Counted from the first letter of the stretch, positions 16,616 through 24,284 are shown. The stretch: DNA of 37,253 nt from Frankia sp. AgB1.9 (GCF_016786355.1 NZ_JADWYX010000091.1:1-37253), one strand, 5' to 3'. Program-made: numbers and translations. Notes: a model not told the origin generated them from the sequence alone.

Positions 16616-17842
16616 ATGTCCGAGCAGCCTCAGATGGATGACACCCCGGCACAGTTCCCCTTTCCGGATGGCCCACTCGCCGGGCCGCCCCCGGAGTTCG
16701 CCCGCAGAAGGGAGGTGTGCCCGCTGAGCGAGGTCACCCTGCCCACCGGTGACCGGGCGATGCTCGCCCTCAGGCATGCGGACATCCAGCAGATCATGAG
16801 TGACGACAAGCGCTTCACCCGTGATTTCTCCGCGCCGGACGCCCCGCGCCTGTTCGACAACATGCTTCTACTGGAGGACCCGTCGCTCCTGATCAACGTC
16901 CACGGAGAGGACCATATCCGGCTGCGCCGAATCACCGCCTCGGCTTTCACGCCGCGCCGGGCCGAGGAGTGGCGTCCGGAAATCCGCCGGATCATCGAGG
17001 AGCTGCTCGACAAGGTGGAGCAGGCAGGTGCTCCGGCCAACCTGATGGACTTTGCGTCCGAGCTGCCGATGCGGCTGATCTGCCAGATGCTCGCCATCCC
17101 AGTGGAGGACGGCGAGCAACTGAGGAAGTGGGTCGCCGCCTGGCTCTCCTTCGCCATGCCCCGCGAGGAGCTCGACCAGGCGGCACTCGAGTTCGACAAC
17201 TACGCGCTCGCGCTCGCTAACCGTCGACGGGCCAATCCCGGTGATTCGCTGATCGACGATCTGATCAAAGCGCGGGACGTCGACGACCGCCTGTCCGAGG
17301 GCGAACTGGTGTCCGCGATCAGGAGCTTGATCATCGGTGGCAACGAGACCATCGCGAGCTCGCTCAGCCGGATCGTCTTCAGCCTGCTGCGTGACCGGGA
17401 CTCCTGGGAGGCGCTGAAGGCAGACCGGTCACTGCTCCCGGTGGCAGTCGAGGAGCTGCTGCGGCACAACCCGCCCGGCGGCGGGGGCAGCGGGTTGATG
17501 CGACTGGCCACCGAGGACGTGGAACTCGTCTCCGGCGCCGGCACGATCCGCAAGGGCCAGGCCGTCTTCACGCCGCTGGTCGCCGCCGGGTACGACGCGG
17601 AGGCATTTCCGGAGCCGGAGCGGATCAGGTTCGACCGGCCCAAGTCGCCGGGCACAATGCAGTTCGGCGCGGGGCGCCACTACTGTCAGGGCGCGCACCT
17701 CGCCCGGGTCGAACTCGAGGAGTGCCTGACGGCGCTGCTGGACCGGTTCCCGAACCTCCACTTCGCCACCGCCCCCGAAGACCTCGCCTGGTCCGAGGGA
17801 AGCTATGGCATCGGTCTGCCCGAGTTGCCGGTCGCCTGGTAG
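16616..17842 (+). CDS. Cytochrome P450 (tandem copy 2)
   Basis: This 408-residue P450 is paralogous to its upstream neighbour along the whole length: both share FPFPDGP, ExxR within EELLR/EELIR, the NPPGGG segment and the ending LPVAW. The heme loop is FGAGRHYCQG with Cys357, and the I-helix reads IIGGNETIAS with the usual Thr. The start ATG 16616 has GGAAGGA just upstream. The pair looks like a local duplication followed by divergence in the substrate-recognition stretches, which suggests two successive oxidations of one scaffold. A hairpin terminator follows 16 nt after the stop. Confidence 0.95.
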   Translation: MSEQPQMDDTPAQFPFPDGPLAGPPPEFARRREVCPLSEVTLPTGDRAMLALRHADIQQIMSDDKRFTRDFSAPDAPRLFDNMLLLEDPSLLINVHGEDHIRLRRITASAFTPRRAEEWRPEIRRIIEELLDKVEQAGAPANLMDFASELPMRLICQMLAIPVEDGEQLRKWVAAWLSFAMPREELDQAALEFDNYALALANRRRANPGDSLIDDLIKARDVDDRLSEGELVSAIRSLIIGGNETIASSLSRIVFSLLRDRDSWEALKADRSLLPVAVEELLRHNPPGGGGSGLMRLATEDVELVSGAGTIRKGQAVFTPLVAAGYDAEAFPEPERIRFDRPKSPGTMQFGAGRHYCQGAHLARVELEECLTALLDRFPNLHFATAPEDLAWSEGSYGIGLPELPVAW

Positions 17843-17858
17843 TCCGAAACGAAGAGCC

Positions 17859-17887
17859 TGTGCCCCGGGGGCCGATCCCGGGGCACA
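17859..17887 (+). terminator. Hairpin after the P450 pair
   Basis: An 11-bp perfect stem (TGTGCCCCGGG / CCCGGGGCACA) with a 7-nt loop. It marks the right end of the tailoring operon. Confidence 0.75.
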
Positions 17888-18488
17888 CGTTTCGCGTGCA
17901 GGGTCCAGCGGTGTCAGGAGATCCACAGCCGGACCTGGTGTTCGTCGACGGCGGTGAGTCCTTTTCGAACGCCTGGCCGGGATAGGCACGGCTGCTCCGC
18001 AGGACCGGTCACGAGACGTGTGACGCCGGCGCGGGCGTCGTGACGGTCGCTGTGGTACCCGGGTTCCGCAGTTCGTGGTACCACGAGGGCGACACGGGAC
18101 CGTTGACGTCGCGGCTGGTCATGCCGCCACCTTCTCCAGCTGCCAGAGCATCTCGTCGAGCCAGCTCGTCCCGGCTGCGGTGACCAGGAGCGACGGCCGG
18201 CCGACCTCGACGTGGGCCGCGGTCTCATCCAGCCGCGGACACTGGCTCACCGGGTGCGCCACGCGCAGAAGAATGCGCTGCCGTTCGCACCAGCCTGCGT
18301 GAGCAGACCGCGGCTTTGCGCGTGGCCCTGGACCACGGCCAGGCGGGCCGGCCCGAGGTGGAGCGGCTGCTGCTGACGCCGGCGGACACCCGGCTATTCG
18401 TCCCGCTGCAGGTGATGCTCCGGGAGCTGCGCCCCGGGGATCGGCTGTTGGGCACTCCGGGACGGGGTGGACCTTGTCGGAGGCGGCG
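17888..18488. other. 600-nt gap with gene debris
   Basis: No intact gene is seen. On the plus strand a frame ending at a TAG at about 18490 reads protein-like for about 70 residues (EQTAALRVALDHGQAG, then VERLLLTPADTRLFVP) but has no credible start. On the minus strand a frame ends with TSWLDEMLWQLEKVAA and its stop overlaps the ATG of a 37-codon ORF near 18122. Neither is recognisable. I read the stretch as decayed genes next to an integration scar. Confidence 0.4.
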
Positions 18489-18917
18489 CTAGAAGGTGAA
18501 CCAGGGCTGGGGCAGGTACTGGACGACCCCCTCGCAGATGCACGCGACGAGGATGCAGCCGAGGCCGACCGCGACGGCGATCCAGCGCGAGACGCCGGCC
18601 GCGACGATCCCGCCGACGAATGCCGGCAGCGAGCCGAGCAGCCCCATCTTCAGGAAGAGGCCCGCATGGGTCCGGATCTCGACCGGACCGCCCCAGTCGA
18701 CGTTGTAGTGGCGGTCGAGGCCGGCGGCCCACCGCAGCAGATAGAGCGTCAGGAAGAAGCTCGCGAGAGACCCACCGCCGATCGCCAGAACATTGCGCAA
18801 CCGGCTCCAGGTCGAGGACGGTGTCGGGGACACGACATCTCCTGTCGTCATGCCCAAGCGCGATCTCTGGACGGCAGGGGTGGGGGCCGATGTCCTCATC
18901 GGCTGTGAGATGGGCAT
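18489..18917 (-). CDS. Small membrane protein of unknown function
   Basis: A 142-residue frame (or 120 residues from ATG 18851) with about three hydrophobic segments: around LASFFLTLYLLRWAAG, FLKMGLLGSLPAFVGGIVAAG and WIAVAVGLGCILVACICEGV. Between the first two lies a polar stretch with HYNVDWGGPVEIRTHAG. It ends in YLPQPWFTF. No family is recognised. Neither start has a clear ribosome site; the first 22 residues are polar and may be untranslated. The steady alternation of hydrophobic and polar segments and the lack of a long competing frame favour a real gene, but expression is uncertain. It is isolated, with debris on both sides. Confidence 0.55.
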   Translation of the reverse strand: MPISQPMRTSAPTPAVQRSRLGMTTGDVVSPTPSSTWSRLRNVLAIGGGSLASFFLTLYLLRWAAGLDRHYNVDWGGPVEIRTHAGLFLKMGLLGSLPAFVGGIVAAGVSRWIAVAVGLGCILVACICEGVVQYLPQPWFTF

Positions 18918-19299
18918 GGAAGTCAGTATTCTTGCCGGCTCCGGGAACCGCCTGAGCGCAAATACTCAACTTCGCCGCATGGTGGACCTCGGCGACCTGG
19001 TGATCGTCCCAGTGTCGCGCCCCGCCTCGAACCTGCCGGGACCGCCTCAACCGCGACATGCCCTTGCCTGTGAAACGTGGCAGTACCGCGTCACCGCTGG
19101 GGCGGACGTGGTGGACGCGACCAAGACGCCCATCGCGCGCGCTTCTTCCGGCCAAACCTTCTACCGCTCCCTCGACCCCACCGTCCAAAAGGCCCCATAC
19201 CGCTATTGCGGAACTCTTGGCTACGGCGGCCCAGCAGGTTACGTGCTCCAGGAGAAGCTGCAGTTCGTCCAGGAGATCTGCGGCCCGAGATGGGCCCAG
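18918..19299. other. 380-nt gap, nothing recognised
   Basis: Open frames on both strands cross this stretch but show no domain, start signal or homologous motif. It lies between the small membrane-protein gene and the tRNA fragment and appears to be foreign or decayed sequence brought in with the scar. Confidence 0.35.
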
Positions 19300-19343
19300 T
19301 ACGGATCAGAAGGTTGGGGATTCGAGTACCTCCGAGCGCACCC
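19300..19343 (+). pseudogene. 3' half of a tRNA-Arg (ACG) gene, probable attachment-site remnant
   Basis: From TACGGATCAGA onward the sequence matches the 3' half of an actinobacterial tRNA-Arg: anticodon ACG (19301-19303), the 3' side of the anticodon stem, a variable region, T-loop TTCGAGT (19321-19327), the acceptor 3' strand CGAGCGC and then ACC. Upstream of the anticodon loop nothing matches a tRNA: no D-arm, and the 5' anticodon strand does not pair. The T-stem has an A-A mismatch where G-C closes the loop, so it has decayed. A tRNA 3' half beginning in the anticodon loop is the usual footprint of tyrosine-integrase elements. The match rests on my memory of tRNA sequences. Confidence 0.7.
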
Positions 19344-19455
19344 GGCTGACCTGGGCGTTTGCCGCACCGCCGGTCTGCACCCAGGTTGCGCATCCTTATA
19401 GTTACTGGTGGCCGCCGCGGAGGAGACGGTCCGCGTCCGTCCGGACCGCGCCGGG

Positions 19456-19581
19456 CTATTGCGCACACTCGTCGGACGCCCGGCGCGCGGCCGCGATCGC
19501 CCGCACCAGGTCCGCCTTCGACGCGTCCGCGACGACTCCGATGACCGACTCGTCCGCCGGGTTGATGTTGAGGTAGGTGGC
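19456..19581 (-). pseudogene. Aldehyde dehydrogenase N-terminal fragment
   Basis: Reading leftward directly after the stop at 19582, the frame gives ATYLNINPADESVIGVVADA, then SKADLVRAIAAARRASDE, and a stop at 19456-19458. The INPA(T/D)E-x-VIG segment followed by a helix ending in AIAAARRAFDE is the well-known N-terminal region of NAD(P)-dependent aldehyde dehydrogenases. About 40 of the usual 480 residues remain, with no start codon. It is a relic next to the tRNA fragment and on the same strand as the preceding operon, so it may once have been that operon's last gene. Confidence 0.7.
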
Positions 19582-20183
19582 TCAGGCTGGCGGCCACCGG
19601 TAGGCGCCGAAGACGGGGGCGGTGACGACGCCCGGCGGCGCGGCACGCACCTCGGGGATCGCCCGGATGGCGGTGGTGGCGACGGCAAGCTGGCCCCCGG
19701 CGACGCCCGGTAGGCCCTCAAGGTGGTCGTTGCCGATGCGGAGCTCGAGTCGCAGAGGTGGGACGCCCTCGACGACGACCCGCACGAGGAACTCACCGTC
19801 GAGGCGGCATGGAACCGGGCGCCCGAGCGGCGGCAGGCGGCCCGCACCCGCTCGTCGACCGCGGGGCCGAAGGTCGGAAGGTGGTTGTAGGACGTCGTGG
19901 TGATGACGTCCTTGCCAGACTCGAGCAGGGCGACGATGTCGTCGGTGTTGGTGTTGTGGGCGAAGGCCTTGCTCGCGGCGTGCAGCACGAGGTCGGCGTC
20001 GAGCGCGAGAATCGACGTCCTGTCGTCGGTCGCGAGCACCCCGACCAGCGTGCCGGCGTCCTGGCCGACCTTGCCGGGGCTGTAGACGAACAGGCCGACG
20101 AGGTCCAGGTCGGGGCTGTCGATGACCTGTCGCAGCTGGGCGGACCCGACCGCGCCGGTCGCCCACTGGACGACTCTGGTCAT
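19582..20183 (-). pseudogene. DapB-like NAD(P)-binding oxidoreductase, internally deleted
   Basis: The first 127 residues from ATG 20183 match the N-terminal half of the intact homologue at 21292-22338 (MTRVVQWATGAVGSAQLRQV against MSSRVVQWATGTTGRLALRA). They continue to DERVRAACRRSGARFHA at about 19803. The sequence then resumes in another frame with LDGEFLVRVVVEG, which corresponds to the C-terminal LDGTPSLRCTLVLG of the homologue, and ends in PVFGAYRWPPA. Roughly 170 residues between the halves are missing and the frame is shifted, so no working enzyme is expected. Its ATG overlaps the preceding stop by ATGA, showing that the gene was once the fourth member of this operon. Confidence 0.82.
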
Positions 20184-21295
20184 GGCGTGACGGGTGGCTC
20201 GATGAGGCCCTCGATGGTGGCGTGCAGGACGGTGCGGCTGCCGTCGGGCAGCACGCGGCGCGCGACGAGGAACTCGCTGCCGACCCAGCCATGGCGGATG
20301 TAGCGACCGAACCGCAGGCGGGTTCCGGGGGCGCCGCTCGCGGCCGGCACCATCTTGATCTTCTCGAGGGCGTCCTTGACTCCCGGCCCGGTCAGCGGGC
20401 GCGCGCCGGCGATGGCCAGCAGCATCATCCGGGCCACGTCGTAGCAGTAGACGGGGAAGAAGTACGCGGGACGCCGTCCGTGCTGTGCCTCGAACTGGTC
20501 GAGGAACGCCTTGGCGGTCTCGTTGCGCTCGTCGTACTGGTCGAGGCCGATCCAGCCGGCCAACTGGTTGCGCCACCAGTCGCTGACCGCGGCGAACTCG
20601 AACGCGGTGGTCGTGTAGCGCGGCGGCAGCCAGCCGATCTCGGCGAGCGCGTCGTTCATGCCGGGAATGCCGAGGCCGAACCCGACATGCAGGATCGCGT
20701 CCGGCCGCTCGACGGCGAGCAGCTTCATCGCCGCGCCTTTCTCGGCCTGGACCTGCGGGATCGGCACCTCCGCGGTGATGCGCAGACCCGCCTCCTTGCA
20801 GGCCACCCGGGTGGTGCGCAGGTACTCGTTGCCGATCAGGGAGTCCTCGAAAGCGATACCGACGCTGCGGGCTCCGTCGAGGGCGGCGACGGTGGCCATG
20901 ATGATCGGTTCTTCTTCCATCGACCCTGCAGGCAGGCCGAACACCCATTCGCCGAGCATCGTCTCGGACGCACCCATCGTGATGCAGGCGACCTCCGCCG
21001 TCGCCTCGACATGATCGCGCAGGGCGACACCGTTCTCGGACACCCACGGGCCGAAGATCACCAGGGCGTCCTCGGCGACCAGCTCGTCGAAGGCGTCCCG
21101 CACGGCACGGAAGGTTCCGTTCGGCAGGCCCTGCACGGCTCGGACGACGAACTCGACCGGCCGTTCGAGCAGGCCGCGGGCTAAGAAGTCGTCCACGACA
21201 AGCTGCAGCGACGGCAGGATGTTCTCGTCGTAGCCACCGTCGTCATCCAGGTAGTCGATGAGCAGGCCGATCCGCGCCGGCGTCACCACACTCAT
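20180..21295 (-). CDS. ABC-type substrate-binding protein (Leu/Ile/Val-binding fold) without signal peptide
   Basis: A 371-residue protein of the periplasmic-binding fold type I (LivK/Peripla_BP_6) group. Typical segments are PARIGLLIDYLDDDGGYDEN at the start, ALVIFGPWVSENG, ARSVGIAFEDSLIGNEYLRT and DAILHVGFGLGIPGMNDAL. The start at ATG 21295 has GGGGAG at a spacing of about 7 and overlaps the preceding stop by ATGA, so it is secure. It leaves no room for a signal peptide or lipobox, and no ABC permease or ATPase is nearby. The protein should therefore be cytoplasmic, perhaps binding the P450 or oxidoreductase substrate, as AmiC-like regulators do. Its operon partners are a P450 and DapB-like oxidoreductases. 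The function is unknown. Confidence 0.85.
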   Translation of the reverse strand: MSVVTPARIGLLIDYLDDDGGYDENILPSLQLVVDDFLARGLLERPVEFVVRAVQGLPNGTFRAVRDAFDELVAEDALVIFGPWVSENGVALRDHVEATAEVACITMGASETMLGEWVFGLPAGSMEEEPIIMATVAALDGARSVGIAFEDSLIGNEYLRTTRVACKEAGLRITAEVPIPQVQAEKGAAMKLLAVERPDAILHVGFGLGIPGMNDALAEIGWLPPRYTTTAFEFAAVSDWWRNQLAGWIGLDQYDERNETAKAFLDQFEAQHGRRPAYFFPVYCYDVARMMLLAIAGARPLTGPGVKDALEKIKMVPAASGAPGTRLRFGRYIRHGWVGSEFLVARRVLPDGSRTVLHATIEGLIEPPVTP

Positions 21296-22338
21296 GCCAG
21301 TCTCCCCACGAAGTTCGTCACGTCGGCCAGGTCGAGCACGCCGGTCGCCGCAGCCCGGACGGCCGGGATCGCGTGGACCGCGTGCATGGCGGTCGCGAGG
21401 CACCCCATCTCGGAGTGGTCCTCGCCTTTGGTTCCGAGAACGAGGGTGCAACGAAGGCTCGGCGTGCCGTCCAGCTCGATCTGGTAGCCCTCGCCGGGTG
21501 CCGACCACTCCGGCCGGATCCGCGGTGCCATCCAGGTCACGTGCTCGACGGCGATGCTGACGGGGCCGCAGTCGGCCAGCACGCCGAGCCGCATCGCCCC
21601 GACCGTCCCGGCCGGGATGGTCCCGGCGGCGACGGTGAGCTCGGTGTCGGTGACGGCGACCTCGCGCACGGGCCGCACCGAGCGCAGGTCAAGGCCGAGG
21701 GCCTTGGCGAGGATCCTCGCCGTGCTGGTGAAGACGCCCGCGGCGCGGCTCGGGTCGCTGAGCGCGGCGGTCGTCGAGTCCGGGGCCTGGCCATAGCCCA
21801 TCACGTCGAAGATCAGCTGTGTGCTCGGGTACGCCGCATAGGACAGGTGTTCCCGCACGGAGATCCGGTCGCACCCGAATGCCAGCCGGGACAGCACCGG
21901 GGCGACGGCCTCGCCCCAGAAACCGGGGAAGAGACCGAGGCCGAGGAAGCTGCTCCCGCCCTTCTCGCAGGCGGCCGTGAGGGCCTGGTGGTGTTCGGGG
22001 CCGAGAGACTGGGCGTCGATGAACGGGCTGCCGGTCGCGATGACGTCGGCGCCGGCCGCCAGCAGGTCGACGGCGTCGCCGACACAGGCCGCGACGTTGT
22101 TCTCGACGCGGGCCATGTAGAGCACGACGTCAGGGTCGAGAGCGAGGACGTCGGCCTTGCTGTCGGTCGCTCGGATTCCCGTCGGCGGCCGGCCGGCGAG
22201 CTCGCCCGCGTCGGTGCCCACCTTGTCGGGGCCGTAGACCCGGACGCCGACAAGCTCCAGGTCCGGTGCGTCGATCACGGCCCGCAGCGCCAGGCGGCCG
22301 GTCGTTCCGGTCGCCCACTGCACGACGCGGCTGCTCAC
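21292..22338 (-). CDS. DapB-like NAD(P)-dependent oxidoreductase (dihydrodipicolinate reductase-like)
   Basis: A 348-residue protein with an N-terminal Rossmann fold: RVVQWATGTTGRLALRAVID with a GxTGxxG-type loop, then DLELVGVRVYGPDKVGTDAG. A central segment has GLFPGFWGEAV and the C-terminal domain includes AIPAVRAAATGVLD. This is the pattern of the amine/diaminopentanoate dehydrogenase-like group, abundant in mycobacteria and Frankia and often beside P450 and lipid-related genes. It is not the lysine-pathway DapB, which is about 250 residues. The GTG start overlaps the P450 stop (GTGA) and the stop overlaps the binding protein start (ATGA), so the three are translationally coupled. The substrate is unknown. 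Confidence 0.85.
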   Translation of the reverse strand: MSSRVVQWATGTTGRLALRAVIDAPDLELVGVRVYGPDKVGTDAGELAGRPPTGIRATDSKADVLALDPDVVLYMARVENNVAACVGDAVDLLAAGADVIATGSPFIDAQSLGPEHHQALTAACEKGGSSFLGLGLFPGFWGEAVAPVLSRLAFGCDRISVREHLSYAAYPSTQLIFDVMGYGQAPDSTTAALSDPSRAAGVFTSTARILAKALGLDLRSVRPVREVAVTDTELTVAAGTIPAGTVGAMRLGVLADCGPVSIAVEHVTWMAPRIRPEWSAPGEGYQIELDGTPSLRCTLVLGTKGEDHSEMGCLATAMHAVHAIPAVRAAATGVLDLADVTNFVGRLA

Positions 22339-23531
22339 GGCGCCCACGACAGCTTCAGATCGGGGACGTAGCGCAGCGGCGGAAGGTAGGTGACCTCGTA
22401 GCCGGGGGTGAGCGTGTACTCGGGAATCCGCCGGTGCCATTCCCGCAGCGCGATCCGCAGCTCGCGGCGGGCGAGGTGGGACCCGAGGCAACGGTGCACG
22501 CCGCCGCCGAACGCGAGGTGGCGGTTCACCGTGCGGTCGAAGCTGACCGTGAGCGGGTCCGGGAACTCGGCCGGGTCGAGGTTGGCCGCGCCGAGGTTCA
22601 CCATCACGTGGTGGCCGGCGCCGACCGGCTGCCCACCCAGGACGGTGTCCTGCCTGGCCCACCGCACGACTGACGGAACCGGGGTCTCCCAGCGCAGCAG
22701 CTCTTCGACCGCGACCGGGATGACGTCCGGATCCTCTACGATGCGCCGCCGGTGGTCGGGATGCTGGGCGAGAAACGCGAAGAAGCACGTGAGCGAGTCG
22801 GTCACCGTGTCGAGCCCGGCCGTGAGCAGCACGAAGCAGATCGACAGGAGCTCGTCGCGCCGGAACCGGCCGCTTTCGGTCTGGGTGCTGACGAACAGCG
22901 AGAGCAGGTCGTCGCGCGGCGCCGCGGCACGCTCGTCGAGGACGGCGCCGAAGTAGGCGTAGACCTGCTGCGCGGTGTCCCGCTGGATCGCCGAGCGCTC
23001 GTGCGGCGGCATCGAGGGGTCACCCGGGCGCAGCAGCCCGTCGCGGAAACCGACGAGGGTGTCGAGCTCCTCGAACGGCAGCCCCAGCATCCCGAGGAAG
23101 ACCGACGACGGAAACAGCTCGGCGAGCTCGGCGGTGAAGTCGCAGGACCCTCGCTCGACGAACGTGTCGATGAACCGGTTCAGCCGGGCGGCGATGTCCT
23201 CCTCCATCGCGATGACGCGCCTCGGCGCGAAGAGCGGATCCAGGAACTTGCGGTACACGGAATGGTCCGGCGGGTCGATGCCGAGTGGGATCAGCGGCAG
23301 CGTGTTGCCCTGCTCGATGAGGTCCTTCGAGGAGTACAGCGCCCTGTTGCGCAGCGTCTCGTCGGCCAGCGCTCGGCTGTTCGCCATGACCCCGTCCCCC
23401 AGGCGGATCGCCCCCTCGGCGACCAGCAAGTGGTTGGCGGGTTGCGGCTGCGTCGACGTCGCCGTCCCGCCGAAGCTGGCCACGAGGTTCACGAAGTCGA
23501 GCTTGGCGACCGGACCGTCGGCCTGCGTCAT
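22335..23531 (-). CDS. Cytochrome P450
   Basis: This soluble P450 of 398 residues has all key motifs: I-helix LLTAGLDTVTDS (acid-Thr pair), EELLRWETPVPSVVRWA (ExxR and following loop) and heme loop FGGGVHRCLGSHLARREL with Cys348. ATG 23531 is preferred over 23546 because GGGAGG lies at the right distance before it, and that site overlaps the upstream Met. It is the first gene of a minus-strand operon whose members overlap by 4 nt, and it faces a divergent TetR gene across a strong palindrome. It is not close to the two P450s of the polyketide locus: the heme loop and N-terminus differ. The substrate is unknown, and no ferredoxin is encoded in this operon. Confidence 0.95.
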   Translation of the reverse strand: MTQADGPVAKLDFVNLVASFGGTATSTQPQPANHLLVAEGAIRLGDGVMANSRALADETLRNRALYSSKDLIEQGNTLPLIPLGIDPPDHSVYRKFLDPLFAPRRVIAMEEDIAARLNRFIDTFVERGSCDFTAELAELFPSSVFLGMLGLPFEELDTLVGFRDGLLRPGDPSMPPHERSAIQRDTAQQVYAYFGAVLDERAAAPRDDLLSLFVSTQTESGRFRRDELLSICFVLLTAGLDTVTDSLTCFFAFLAQHPDHRRRIVEDPDVIPVAVEELLRWETPVPSVVRWARQDTVLGGQPVGAGHHVMVNLGAANLDPAEFPDPLTVSFDRTVNRHLAFGGGVHRCLGSHLARRELRIALREWHRRIPEYTLTPGYEVTYLPPLRYVPDLKLSWAP

Positions 23532-23548
23532 CCACGCCCCTCCCATTT

Positions 23549-23585
23549 ACGTTAGACAGTCTTACGTGAGACCCGTTAACGTTAA
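23549..23585. promoter_or_regulatory. Operator palindromes between P450 operon and TetR gene
   Basis: ACGTTAGAC-A-GTCTTACGT at 23549-23567 is a 19-bp palindrome with one mismatched pair. TTAACGTTAA at 23576-23585 is a perfect 10-bp palindrome. They are AT-rich islands in GC-rich DNA. On the minus strand TAACGT (within 23549-23554) could be the -10 of the P450 operon. The 19-bp site is the likely TetR operator. Confidence 0.65.
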
Positions 23586-23630
23586 GCTGTACGGTAGGGA
23601 CAGTCCAGCCGCGACCTCCACGGGGAGTAC

Positions 23631-24284
23631 GTGACCGACACCGAGCCGGCCTCGCGCAAGCCACGCGGCAGGCCCCGCGACCCACATGTCGAATCCGTCG
23701 TCCTCGACGCCACCCGTCGGCTACTCGGCCAGAACGGCTTCGCCGCCACCACGGTCCAGGAGATCTCCCGCCGATCCGGCGTCAGCGTCCCCGCCATCTA
23801 CCGCCGCTGGCCCTCCCGACTGGCCCTCATCGAGGAAGCCGCGTTCGCGACGCTCACCCACACGACCCTGGAGCCCACCGGCGACCTGCGAGACGACCTG
23901 CGCGAACTGGTTGGCGCGTTCGAGGCGAGCTTCGACACCCCCGCGGCCCGCGCAGCCATTCCCGGCCTCGTCGCCGCCTACCAGCGCGAATCCCCGCCGC
24001 CGGCCCAGTGGCTGCAGTTCTCCCTGCGGCCGCACTTCTACGCCATCGTCAAAGCCGCCGGCATCGACCCCGGCCTCGACGTCGACGAGATCTTCGACGC
24101 CATACACGGGATCATCCTCGGCCGGATCTTCATCCCGCTCGTCGCCGCGCGCCGAGGCTCCGTCGACAACATCGTCGAGATGACCGTCCGCATCCTGACA
24201 GCGCCGGCGCACGCGGAGCCGCCACCTTCACCAATCGGGCCTCCGTTACCCGCGCGGGACGCCGACGTCGTTGGAGAGTCATGA
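23631..24284 (+). CDS. TetR/AcrR-family transcriptional regulator
   Basis: A 217-residue regulator. After a basic N-terminus (KPRGRPRDPHVE) comes the DNA-binding domain at about residues 20-70: VLDATRRLLGQNGFAATTVQ, then ISRRSGVSVPAIYRRWPSRL. The C-terminal half is helical and ends in a proline-rich tail (EPPPSPIGPPLPARD). The GTG start has GGGGAG 4 nt upstream. It is divergent from the P450/oxidoreductase/binding-protein operon and lies beside a 19-bp palindrome, so it probably represses that operon and itself. Its stop overlaps the next ORF by ATGA, which places it in one transcript with that ORF and the SDR. Confidence 0.92.
   Translation: MTDTEPASRKPRGRPRDPHVESVVLDATRRLLGQNGFAATTVQEISRRSGVSVPAIYRRWPSRLALIEEAAFATLTHTTLEPTGDLRDDLRELVGAFEASFDTPAARAAIPGLVAAYQRESPPPAQWLQFSLRPHFYAIVKAAGIDPGLDVDEIFDAIHGIILGRIFIPLVAARRGSVDNIVEMTVRILTAPAHAEPPPSPIGPPLPARDADVVGES

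Noticed and set aside
19239..21047. Minus-strand frame ending in a segment RRYSNPQPSDP
   Set aside because: The SNPQPSDP phrase is a known false-translation product of tRNA sequence; here it comes from the tRNA-Arg remnant. The rest is a shadow of the binding-protein and pseudogene frames.
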